Below, piece by piece: positions 8,743 to 17,082 of a DNA stretch of 64,000 nt. This DNA is from Flavobacterium sp. GSB-24. GTDB taxonomy: Bacteria > Bacteroidota > Bacteroidia > Flavobacteriales > Flavobacteriaceae. The notes under the pieces are model-generated. The model ran no database searches. It worked only from the letters and a program-made list of their open reading frames with translations, and had not been told where the DNA came from. Each line of letters begins with the position of its first letter. Position 1 is the first letter of the stretch. The position numbers were made by a program, and so were the translations under genes. The stretch lies in contig NZ_AP027043.1 in assembly GCF_027924665.1 (NCBI RefSeq), forward strand, positions 868,001-932,000, read 5' to 3'.

Positions 8743-11700
8743 ATGGATAATTTCTTTGTAAGACGACCAATCGTTGCCATCGTACTTTCGATATTTATTG
8801 TTCTTATCGGAGGACTTTCGATCTTGTCAACGCCAATTGCGCAATATCCCGAAATCGCGCCGCCATTAGTACAGGTTTCTACCAGTTATCGAGGTGCAAA
8901 TGCCTTGAATGTTGAACAAGCCGTTGCAACGCCCATAGAACAAAAAGTAAATGGAGTCGAAAATATGCTTTACATGCAGTCGACTAATACTGGTGACGGA
9001 AGTATGACACTATCTATCACTTTTGATATGGGTACAGATCTGGACAACGCGACGATGTTAACCCAAAACAGAGTTGCCGAAGCCACCAATAAACTCCCAA
9101 ACGATGTAAAGACAACTGGAGTTACGACCAAAAAATCGTTATCAATGCCCATGTTGATTTTATCTTTGTATTCTCCCAACAAAACTTTCGACAATAACTT
9201 TTTGACAAATTACGCGAGTATCAATCTTGTAGATGCACTCGCCCGTATCAAAGGTGTTGGGGAAGTTACCCTTTACGGAGGAAGTAATTATGCAATGCGA
9301 ATTTGGGTCAAGCCCGATATAATGGCAAAGTACAACTTAACAGTTCCAGATATTATAAAATCAATTCAGGAACAAAACGCCATTGCCCCAGGAGGAAAAT
9401 TTGGCGCTCCGCCAGCAACAGATAATAACGAATTCACCTACAATGTCATGCTTAAAGATCGTCTGGTGAATCCAGAAGATTTCGAAAACATCATTTTAAA
9501 ATCAAACATTAGCAATCAACAAGTCCGACTTAAAGATATTGGAACTGTAACTTTAGGAACAGAAAGTTATGCCTCAGTCGCAAAATTAAATGGAAATCCC
9601 GCAGGAACTATCGGAATAAAACAAATGCCGGGTTCAAACGCTCTTGAAGTTGCCGAAAATGTAAAAAACACTATCGAACAATTAAGCAAAAGATTTCCTC
9701 AAGATTTAAAATATGCTGTTTCATTAGACACGACTTTGGCCATTTCTGAAGGAATTAACGAAATCATGCACACTTTAGTTGAAGCCATTATTCTGGTAAT
9801 CATTGTGGTTTTTATCTTTCTCCAAAACTGGCGCGCGACTTTAATTCCGCTTTTAACTGTTCCTGTTTCATTAGTCGGAGTTTTTATGCTTTTCCCATTG
9901 CTCGGATTTTCGATAAATGTACTTTCCCTTTTAGGATTAGTACTTGCCATCGGAATTGTAGTCGATGATGCTATTGTGGTTGTAGAAGCTGTAATGCATC
10001 ACATCGAACAAGGAATGTCACCCAGAGAAGCTACAAATCAAGCCATGCGCGAAGTTTCAGGTCCTGTAATTGCCATTGCTATTGTTTTAACTGCAGTATT
10101 TATTCCAGTTGCTTTGACACCAGGAATTACGGGAAGATTGTATCAGCAGTTTGCCATTACGATTGCTATTTCTGTTATTTTCTCTGCTTTAAGTGCATTA
10201 ACCTTAAGTCCGGCTTTATGTTCACTTTTATTAAAACCCAATCAGGAAGCAAAAGGCTTGCTCGGGAAATTCTTTAAATGGTTTAATGTAAAGTTTGGCG
10301 CTTTTACCAATAGATACACTGGCTTCTCAGGTTTTTTAATTAAAAAAACAGCCCGAAGTTTAATTTTTATCGGAATTGTCGTTGGAGTTATTATTCTATT
10401 GGGAGCAAAAATTCCAGGCGGCTTTGTTCCTGAAGAAGATCAAGGTTACATGTTTGTCAATATTGAACTTCCCGGCGCTTCTTCGCTAGAAAGAACCAGC
10501 AAAGTCATCGAAAAAGTAGAACATATTTTATCTAAAAATCAAGGTGTTGAATATTACACTTCTGTTGCTGGTTTTAGTTTAATCAAAAACTCAGTAGCAA
10601 CAAATAACGGATTTTTCTTTGTGGCTTTGAAAGAATGGAAAAAACGGGAACAAGATGTTTTCCAGATTTTAAAAGAAGTAAACGGAAAAGTTGTTTTTGG
10701 AATTCCCGAAGCTACTGTTTTTGCTTTTGGGCCTCCGCCGATTACTGGAATTGGAAATGCAGCTGGATTCTCGATGATGCTTCAGGACAAAGAAGGGAAT
10801 ACGCCCCAGTATCTTTTCCAGAATGCACAGCAATTTATGGCCGAAGCTAAAAAACGACCCGAAATTGGAACGATCCGAACGACCTTTAATCCGAATGTGC
10901 CGCAGATTAGTCTCGATATCGACAGAGAGAAAGTATCAGAACTAAATCTTTCTTTATCCGATGTCAACTTGGCAATTGGTGCCAGCTTGGGAGGACAATA
11001 CATCAACGAATTCAATAAATTCGGACGACAGTATATTGTTTTGCTTCAGGCAGATCCAAGTTTTACCGTTAATCCTGAGGACATTAATAAGATTTTTGTT
11101 CGAAGCCGTGATAATAAAATGATTCCGATTTCGAGTATTGCGACTATTAGAAAAGAAAGCGGTCCCGAATTTACAACACGTTTTAATTTATACCGTGCTG
11201 CCGAAATTGGCGGAACACCCGCACCAGGATTTACTTCGGCGGAAGCCATGACTGCTTTACAGGAAACCGCTGCAAAAGTCCTCCCAGCAGGAATGGGTTA
11301 TGAATGGGCGAATATGAGTTATCAGGAAAAACAAGCCGAGGGAAAGGGGAACACTGTTTTTATCATGGCGCTGTTTTTCGTGTTTTTGATTCTCGCTGCA
11401 CAATATGAAAGCTGGAAACTGCCTTTCAGCGTTTTACTCGGAACACCTTTTGCGGTTTTCGGTGCTTTTCTTGGCTTATATCTCTGCCGATTATTAAGTC
11501 CAGATTATGTGAATAATGTTTTTGCACAAATTGGGCTGGTAATGCTGATTGGGCTCGCGGCGAAAAATGCCATTCTAATCGTAGAGTTTGCCAAAGAAGA
11601 ATATGAAAAAGGAATGCCCGCTAAAGAAGCTGCCCTCTATGCCGCTAAATTACGTTTCCGACCAATTTTAATGACGGCTTTTGCTTTCATTTTAGGCGTT

Positions 11701-11889
11701 GTTCCGTTGTTAACGGCGAGCGGCGCTGGAGCACAAGCCAGAAAAGTAATGGGAATGACGGTTTTTAGCGGAATGCTTGTTGCTACTATTTTAGGCGTAT
11801 GTCTGATTCCAGTGTTATTTGTATTTATTGAAACATTCGGAAAGAAAAAATCTGAGGAAATCGATGAACCTAAAGAGGAAGAAAAATGA
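8743..11889 (+). CDS. RND multidrug efflux permease (AcrB/HAE1 family)
   Basis: A full-length 1048-residue inner-membrane proton-drug antiporter. It begins with the characteristic FFVRRPIVAIVLSIF helix, has two large periplasmic loops and twelve membrane helices. The proton-relay residues are present: the Asp pair in GIVVDDAIVVVEAV (about residues 408-409) and the Lys in LAAKNAILIVEF (about 941). The C-terminus is a short charged tail. It overlaps the outer-membrane factor gene by four bases (ATGA), showing translational coupling. Substrates cannot be told from sequence; the closest class is hydrophobe/amphiphile efflux. Confidence 0.97.
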   Translation: MDNFFVRRPIVAIVLSIFIVLIGGLSILSTPIAQYPEIAPPLVQVSTSYRGANALNVEQAVATPIEQKVNGVENMLYMQSTNTGDGSMTLSITFDMGTDLDNATMLTQNRVAEATNKLPNDVKTTGVTTKKSLSMPMLILSLYSPNKTFDNNFLTNYASINLVDALARIKGVGEVTLYGGSNYAMRIWVKPDIMAKYNLTVPDIIKSIQEQNAIAPGGKFGAPPATDNNEFTYNVMLKDRLVNPEDFENIILKSNISNQQVRLKDIGTVTLGTESYASVAKLNGNPAGTIGIKQMPGSNALEVAENVKNTIEQLSKRFPQDLKYAVSLDTTLAISEGINEIMHTLVEAIILVIIVVFIFLQNWRATLIPLLTVPVSLVGVFMLFPLLGFSINVLSLLGLVLAIGIVVDDAIVVVEAVMHHIEQGMSPREATNQAMREVSGPVIAIAIVLTAVFIPVALTPGITGRLYQQFAITIAISVIFSALSALTLSPALCSLLLKPNQEAKGLLGKFFKWFNVKFGAFTNRYTGFSGFLIKKTARSLIFIGIVVGVIILLGAKIPGGFVPEEDQGYMFVNIELPGASSLERTSKVIEKVEHILSKNQGVEYYTSVAGFSLIKNSVATNNGFFFVALKEWKKREQDVFQILKEVNGKVVFGIPEATVFAFGPPPITGIGNAAGFSMMLQDKEGNTPQYLFQNAQQFMAEAKKRPEIGTIRTTFNPNVPQISLDIDREKVSELNLSLSDVNLAIGASLGGQYINEFNKFGRQYIVLLQADPSFTVNPEDINKIFVRSRDNKMIPISSIATIRKESGPEFTTRFNLYRAAEIGGTPAPGFTSAEAMTALQETAAKVLPAGMGYEWANMSYQEKQAEGKGNTVFIMALFFVFLILAAQYESWKLPFSVLLGTPFAVFGAFLGLYLCRLLSPDYVNNVFAQIGLVMLIGLAAKNAILIVEFAKEEYEKGMPAKEAALYAAKLRFRPILMTAFAFILGVVPLLTASGAGAQARKVMGMTVFSGMLVATILGVCLIPVLFVFIETFGKKKSEEIDEPKEEEK

Positions 11890-13250
11890 AAAATCTAAAA
11901 ATACTTTTAGCGTTATTTTTGATGGCTGTTTTTCCTTATGGATGTATGGTTGGACCAAAATATGTCAAACCCGAACAGCCTCAGGCAGATTCTTTCCGTT
12001 ATGGCGATCAAAACAGAGATACGACAAACTCTGTAAAAACTATAAAATGGTCATCGATATTTAACGATGATGTCTTAATTGGCCTAATCGAAAAAGGAAT
12101 TCAAAATAATTATGATCTGAAAATTGCGTTGGCACGTATAGAACAAGCAAGAGCCAATCTCGGAATCGCTAAAGCAGATTTATATCCTTCTTTTCAATAT
12201 TCTGGTCAAGTGAATAGTGCCGAAACTATTATGCAGCCATCATCTGCATTGGCCAATATGTCTTGGGAATTGGATTTTTGGGGAAAATACCGTCATCAGA
12301 ATAAAGCTTTGCAAAATGAACTTTTAGCCACTGATGAAGCCCGAAAAGTAATTCTCTCTGATATTGTGAGCAACATTGCCATTTCTTATTTTGAACTCCG
12401 TGATTATGACAATCAGTTGGAAATCACCATTCATACTTTAGAAACGAGACAAAAAGCATATGACATTATCAACGAACGTTTTATAAGCGGTTACGTTGCA
12501 GAATTAGACAAAGTACAAATTGAACAGCAGGTTGCCATTGCCGAAGCCAATATTCCCGCAATCAAACGACAAATTACAGCTTTGGAAAATTCAATTTCGA
12601 TTTTGGTCGGGCAAGTTCCGCAGCCTATTCCGCGCGGAAAAACGAATAGCGAACTATTGATTTTGAATAATTTTCCAACTTCTGTTCCATCAGCTTTGTT
12701 AGAAAATCGACCAGATGTGAAACGTCAGGAATATTTATATAAAGCCGCTTATGAAAGAATCGGCGTTGCGCAGGCAATGCGCTACCCGTCATTCAACATT
12801 GCCGCAGTTGCAGGTTTTACGAGTATTGCGGTTGGAGATTTATTTAATGATAGTTCTTATTTCCAAAATGCCGGTGCAGGAGTTACTGGTCCAATTTTCA
12901 ACTTCGGAAAAAACAAACGCCGGGTTGATGTAAACCGACAAATTGCGGAAGAAGTAAAATTCAATTTCCAAAAAACCTATTTAACCGCTATCTCGGAAGT
13001 AGAAAATTCACTTCAAAATGTGGAAATGTACAAAGAAGAATGGACAGCAAGAAATAGACAGGTCGTAGCAGCACAAAAAAACTATGATCTTTCAAACGCC
13101 AGATATTATAATGGCTATGTTTCGTATTTAGAAGTTCTAGATGCACAACGATCGCTGTTTGAAGCACAATTAAGTCTCTCTCAATTAACCCAAAAACAAT
13201 TAAGCTCTATGGTTCAATTGTATAAGGCATTGGGCGGAGGGTGGAATTAG
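11886..13250 (+). CDS. Outer-membrane efflux factor (OprM/NodT family)
   Basis: A 454-residue lipoprotein of the TolC-like outer-membrane factor family, the exit duct of the RND pump. Signal peptide with lipobox PYGC (Cys20), then the family signature MVGPKYVKP. Two related halves of long helices and beta strands follow, each with the usual ALARIEQARANLGIAKADLYP-like start and an AISEVENSLQNVE segment late in the protein. It is the last gene of the operon; a long repeat array follows instead of an immediate terminator. Confidence 0.95.
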   Translation: MKNLKILLALFLMAVFPYGCMVGPKYVKPEQPQADSFRYGDQNRDTTNSVKTIKWSSIFNDDVLIGLIEKGIQNNYDLKIALARIEQARANLGIAKADLYPSFQYSGQVNSAETIMQPSSALANMSWELDFWGKYRHQNKALQNELLATDEARKVILSDIVSNIAISYFELRDYDNQLEITIHTLETRQKAYDIINERFISGYVAELDKVQIEQQVAIAEANIPAIKRQITALENSISILVGQVPQPIPRGKTNSELLILNNFPTSVPSALLENRPDVKRQEYLYKAAYERIGVAQAMRYPSFNIAAVAGFTSIAVGDLFNDSSYFQNAGAGVTGPIFNFGKNKRRVDVNRQIAEEVKFNFQKTYLTAISEVENSLQNVEMYKEEWTARNRQVVAAQKNYDLSNARYYNGYVSYLEVLDAQRSLFEAQLSLSQLTQKQLSSMVQLYKALGGGWN

Positions 13251-13309
13251 TTTTTTTTAAGTTGCTAAGGTTCTGAGATGCTGAGGTTCTAAGTTTTTTT
13301 TATATCAGG

Positions 13310-13985
13310 TTATCATTCCGTAGGAATATTTCGTTTGTAGAAAAAACAATAACGATCGCCCGTATGTACGTTCGATAGGAAGGTTTGTGTTATTGGATTG
13401 TAAAAAATCAAAATCAAACGTTCCTACGGAGCGTAAAAATGATAACAATATATATTTTGCTACCAATGAAATGTTCCTACGGAACAATCAAACATAGATA
13501 ATAAAAAAAATGAGTTTAAATTTTGAAATGAGTTATCATTCCGTAGGAATGTTTCATTGGTAGAAAAATAACGAACGCACGTATTTACGTTCCGTAGGAA
13601 CGTTTGGTGTTATTAGATTATCAAAAATGAGGATAAATCAAACGTTCCTACGGAACGTAAAAATGATAACAATATAATTTTTTGCTACCGATGAAATGTT
13701 CCTACGGAACAAGAAAAGCCATATATAATAAAAAAAGAGCAGTTTAAATTTTGAAACCAGTTATCATTCCGTAGGAATGTTTCATTGGTAGAAAAAAAAT
13801 AACGATCGCCCGAGTTTGCGTTCCGGAGGAACGTCTGGTATAGTTGGATTATAAAAATAACATCGATCAAATGTTCCGCTGGAACGTAAAATAATGATAA
13901 CAATACAATTTTGCTGCCAATGAGATGTTCCAACGGAACAGGGGAAAATATTATATAACAAAAAGAGGGCTGTTTCAAATTGAAA
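13310..13985. repeat. Three tandem copies of a 225-bp multi-hairpin unit
   Basis: Units begin at 13310, 13533 and 13761, each with TTATCATTCCG, giving periods of 223 and 228 bases. Each unit holds four short hairpins of the form (G/A)TTCC-N3-GGAA(C/T): elements 1 and 2 on one strand, then reverse complements of 2 and 1, so each unit is itself a large imperfect inverted repeat. The 5-bp stems are kept while the three loop bases vary (GTA, TAC, GGA, GCT, AAC). Open frames crossing this region are by-products. Single copies lie at 29727-29895 and 44668-44850. Confidence 0.85.
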
Positions 13986-13997
13986 CAGCCCTCTTTT
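13961..13997. terminator. Strong bidirectional terminator
   Basis: A perfect 17-bp stem (AAAAGAGGGCTGTTTCA and complement) around a 3-base loop, with A and T runs on either side. It lies between two convergent transcription units, the RND operon and the bacilliredoxin gene, and can end both. Confidence 0.85.
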
Positions 13998-14077
13998 AAA
14001 TCTTTGTACCTCTGTACCTTTGCTGCTTTGAACCTAAAATCTTAGATCCTCAGCAACTCAGAACCTTAGTTCCTTAA

Positions 14078-14488
14078 TTAGCAAAACTCATTAAAAGCAT
14101 CCTGCAAATTCTCAGCGATTAGTTCTGCTGGACGACCTTCGATGTGGTGACGCTCTAACATGTGAACTAATTCTCCGTTTTTGAACAAAGCCATAGATGG
14201 CGATGATGGAGGAAAAGGAAACATATGTTGTCTTGCAGCATCAACAGCTTCTTTATCAACACCAGCAAAAACTGTAATAAGGTGATCTGGTTTTTTAGCT
14301 CCTTCTAAACTCATTTTTGCTCCCGGACGTGCATTTCTTGCAGCGCACCCGCAAACAGAGTTTACAACAACTAAAGTGGTACCCTCAGCTTTGATAGCGT
14401 TATCTACAGCTTCAGCACTATGTAAATCTTGAAAACCAGCAGCTGTTAATTCAGCTTCCATAGGTTTTACCATTTCTTGTGGATACAT
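14078..14488 (-). CDS. brxA: BrxA/BrxB family bacilliredoxin
   Basis: A 136-residue thioredoxin-fold protein of the YphP/YqiW (DUF1094) family. These proteins remove bacillithiol from protein thiols, and possibly act as general disulfide reductases. The active-site CGC motif is present in [14 protein letters not shown] (Cys at about residues 56 and 58), along with the family N-terminus [14 protein letters not shown] and the [11 protein letters not shown] segment. Length is typical. Monocistronic by its own promoter and the strong downstream terminator. Confidence 0.93.
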   Translation of the reverse strand: MYPQEMVKPMEAELTAAGFQDLHSAEAVDNAIKAEGTTLVVVNSVCGCAARNARPGAKMSLEGAKKPDHLITVFAGVDKEAVDAARQHMFPFPPSSPSMALFKNGELVHMLERHHIEGRPAELIAENLQDAFNEFC

Positions 14489-14520
14489 ATTCTTGTCTTT
14501 TAAATTTTACTTTTGAGTTG

Positions 14521-14528
14521 CAAAGTTA
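14521..14528 (-). promoter_or_regulatory. -7 box of the bacilliredoxin gene
   Basis: Minus-strand TAACTTTG, a match to TAnnTTTG, 33 bases upstream of the start codon. No convincing -33 element at the preferred distance. Confidence 0.5.
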
Positions 14529-14630
14529 CAAAGTTTACTCGCAACTACTTAATTTGAAGTATAAAGTTTTGTTATAGTTCGATATTAATTTTTTAGGTAT
14601 AATCCGAACCGACCACAAGTTGCTATAGGC

Positions 14631-15062
14631 TTACAACACCGTTTCTTTTATCTTTTTAGCAGGGAATTGATAATTATACTGTTTTAAATGACTATTTCCT
14701 CTTCTTACCTTATTCGTTGTTGTTAATACAGTTGACTTTTTTTCTTCCGAAATTTCAATGGTAGAAAGATAACTTGTTAAATACTTTTTAAGCAGTTGTA
14801 TATTTTCGACTTCTATGGAGTAAATTGTTTTTTTACCAACATTCTTTATATCAACCAAGTTTGCCTTTTTTAATTCTAACAAATGCTTAGAAATTGTTGA
14901 TTGTGCTAACGGAATTAATTCAACAATCTCACCACAAGTTCTATAGTTTCTTTTCCATAAAAGTGTCATAATCTGAATTCTCGTTGGATGTCCAAGTGCT
15001 TTGCAAATTCTTCCTACCTCTTCTGTCTCTATATCAAATTTTAAGCGTTTTGTAATTCCCAT
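14631..15062 (-). CDS. ArsR-family winged-helix regulator
   Basis: A 143-residue DNA-binding protein. The ArsR signature is clear: RICKALGHPTRIQIMTLLW (about residues 18-36), recognition helix in LAQSTISKHLLELKKANLV, and the wing GKKTIYSIE. The usual metal-binding ELCVCDL motif is absent; a single Cys lies at the equivalent CGEIVEL, so it may be a non-metal sensor. A lysine/Asn-rich C-terminal tail of about 50 residues is unusual. The neighbours do not show a clear target. Confidence 0.85.
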   Translation of the reverse strand: MGITKRLKFDIETEEVGRICKALGHPTRIQIMTLLWKRNYRTCGEIVELIPLAQSTISKHLLELKKANLVDIKNVGKKTIYSIEVENIQLLKKYLTSYLSTIEISEEKKSTVLTTTNKVRRGNSHLKQYNYQFPAKKIKETVL

Positions 15063-15293
15063 TTGCCATTAATTCATTATCGTAAATAACCGATTATATT
15101 AGGCAAATCTAAATGTTGCAGATTTTCGTTACCGCCTCAAAAAATTATTAAAATGAAAGAATAAGACATTTTTTTGGCTGTTAAATCAGATTAGTAAAAT
15201 GAACTATGGGGTTAAGATGCACGCAGATTTTGCAGATAATTGCAGATTTATTTAAGCTTTGAGATAATACAATGAATCTGCATGAAACAAAAA

Positions 15294-16457
15294 CTAGCGG
15301 AATATTACTCGAAACAACGCTTTAATAAATGGCAGTTTTGGACATTTTAAAATCACTTGAAAATCTTCCAGCAGACTTGTTTCTTCATCTAGAAATTTAA
15401 AGATCAAAACAGGATTTCCATTTTTGAATAAAGAAGAAAAAATGGAACTCCCCAATTCATTATGACGATGCAGAATATCTAAAAGCAACAAATCATAAAA
15501 CCAAAATCGGTTTTTTTTGTGAAAATAATTCATTTTGGGTGAAGAATCAGCTTGAAGAAAACTCACTAATTCTGAAGATTTTTTATCTGAATTTTTAAAC
15601 GTATAACCCGTACTTGCTTTTGTCCATCCGCCAGCAGTACCAATATTTAAAACGCGTTTGGTGTTTTTTTTCCAAAACGGATAACACGTCATCGGAATAC
15701 TTCCCTGCTCCTTTTCGAGAACTTTATATTGATCAGCACCTAAATTCTTTAAGTAACTTTGGATTTCATTTTCGTATTCTTCTTTCGAAAGAAGATTTTC
15801 AGAAAACAAGGTATATTCAACTAAAGCTTCTGTTTTAGAAGTAGGCAAAACATACATAAATCTTGTGTTGCCTTTCTGTTCAACCGAAAAATCCATAAAA
15901 GTTACTTCTTCAGGATTAAAGATTTCTCTTTCTGTTTTTACAAACCAACCAACAAAATGCTGCTGTAAAACCGGATATTTGGTTTGACTTTCGGCGAAAG
16001 CCTTTGTATAAATGCTATTAAATAAGTAATTGGTTGTATATCGATTTTCTTCTGTACCAACATAAACATGAGTTTCAAGTTCGTTGATATCGGTTACTTT
16101 TTCATTTAAAAAAGTAATATTGGAATGTTTTGAAATGGATTCAAAAACAAAATTATAAAAGTCAATTCCCCGAATTTGATTGTATTGATAAGGCTTCAAC
16201 GCCAAATCGCGTTTAAAATTTTCATTGGCAAATAATGCTAAATCCCATTTTTTAGAAATAACAGAATTCCAAACATTTTCGTTTTTATCCCAAAAACACC
16301 AAGTTCTGTCGTTGCTTTTCTTTGAATCGTGATCTAAAAGCAAAATCGATTTGTCTGATAATTTTCCAGACACAACCATTTTGTAAACCGTCATCAAAGA
16401 TGCAAGTCCAGTCCCAGTAAAAATATAATCGAAGTGTTTGATTTGCGAAGAATTCAT
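15294..16457 (-). CDS. crtY: Lycopene beta-cyclase (CrtY family)
   Basis: Converts lycopene to beta-carotene, a step toward zeaxanthin-type yellow pigments of flavobacteria; a membrane-associated FAD enzyme. The N-terminal Rossmann motif reads YIFTGTGLASLM, then NDRTWCFW (about residues 48-55) and the EYTLFS and GSIPMTCYPFW segments of the family. 387 residues is the normal size. I start at the ATG at 16457; an upstream TTG would add two residues. The other carotenoid genes are not in the window. It begins 18 bases after the thioredoxin-like gene, so it seems cotranscribed with it. Confidence 0.9.
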   Translation of the reverse strand: MNSSQIKHFDYIFTGTGLASLMTVYKMVVSGKLSDKSILLLDHDSKKSNDRTWCFWDKNENVWNSVISKKWDLALFANENFKRDLALKPYQYNQIRGIDFYNFVFESISKHSNITFLNEKVTDINELETHVYVGTEENRYTTNYLFNSIYTKAFAESQTKYPVLQQHFVGWFVKTEREIFNPEEVTFMDFSVEQKGNTRFMYVLPTSKTEALVEYTLFSENLLSKEEYENEIQSYLKNLGADQYKVLEKEQGSIPMTCYPFWKKNTKRVLNIGTAGGWTKASTGYTFKNSDKKSSELVSFLQADSSPKMNYFHKKNRFWFYDLLLLDILHRHNELGSSIFSSLFKNGNPVLIFKFLDEETSLLEDFQVILKCPKLPFIKALFRVIFR

Positions 16458-16475
16458 TCTCAAAAATAAGAAATT

Positions 16476-16940
16476 TTATTCTTTCAGTTTTTCTAAAAGA
16501 ATTTTAAAATCTTTTGGACTTAAATAGTTGTTGTACTGCGCAATGATTTCATTTTTTTCATTCAAAACACACAAAACCGGATATACAATTTGATTGTTCA
16601 TTGTTCCGAGTTGTAAAGCCAGTTCATGAACGCCAACATTATTTCCGGAAGGTTTGTATTTAAAAGTGTGATTATTAAAAGTAATATCTCGTTTTTCGGC
16701 AGCATTCAAATCAATAAAATAAAAATCTGAGTTTAGTTTTTGAATGATTTCTTGATTTTTGAAAGTCGTTGCTTTCATTCTCTGGCAAAACTGGCACCAA
16801 TCGGTATGAATGAAAACGATGATTTTTCTTTTTTGAATTTGCTGCAAACTATCTACTTCTTCAAAAGTCCTGCTCTTTAGTTGGCAGAATCCTGTTGAAG
16901 TTATTCCGATGCAGAAAATTAAGAGAAATAGCTTTTTCAT
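16476..16940 (-). CDS. Secreted thioredoxin-like protein
   Basis: A 154-residue protein with a signal peptide (to about residue 19, GFCQ) and a thioredoxin fold. The active-site motif is WCQFCQRM (about residues 48-55, CxxC), followed by KATTF, as in DUF255/thioredoxin_7 proteins. The cis-Pro loop is seen as YPVLCVLN. Likely a periplasmic reductase. It sits between a TonB receptor and lycopene cyclase on the same strand. Partner not evident. Confidence 0.88.
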   Translation of the reverse strand: MKKLFLLIFCIGITSTGFCQLKSRTFEEVDSLQQIQKRKIIVFIHTDWCQFCQRMKATTFKNQEIIQKLNSDFYFIDLNAAEKRDITFNNHTFKYKPSGNNVGVHELALQLGTMNNQIVYPVLCVLNEKNEIIAQYNNYLSPKDFKILLEKLKE

Positions 16941-16953
16941 TTGTGTTTTCAGT

Positions 16954-17041
16954 TTTTGCCACGAATTTCACGAATTAGCACGAATTGAATAGTAAATCTT
17001 CATCTAAAAATTAGCGGAAATTCGTGAAATTCGTGGCAAAA
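16954..17041. repeat. 23-bp perfect inverted repeat in a spacer
   Basis: Arms at 16954-16976 and 17019-17041 (TTTTGCCACGAATTTCACG and so on) are exact reverse complements, separated by 42 bases that continue the same words (CACGAATT). It lies between the TonB receptor stop and the start of the thioredoxin-like gene. Confidence 0.85.
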
Positions 17042-17082
17042 GAAAAATCCTTATAATCATTTTAATCTTTGGCCTCATAAAT

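Larger units (their letters stand above)
13264..14070. repeat. Inverted pair of 30-bp repeats bracketing the hairpin array
   Basis: The 30 bases at 13264-13293 (made of GCTAAGGTTCTGAG-like words) and at 14041-14070 are inverted copies agreeing at 27 of 30 positions. They enclose the threefold array at 13310-13985. A related word repeat lies between mntH and the DtxR gene (23343-23419). Confidence 0.7.

Noticed and set aside
13305..13978. Minus-strand reading frames of 60 and 97 codons in the hairpin array
   Set aside because: They run through the repeat units, code for no recognisable protein, and exist only because the repeats lack stops in that frame.
13310..13985. CRISPR array
   Set aside because: The repeats are 225 bases long with internal hairpins and no unique spacers of equal size; no cas genes are nearby.
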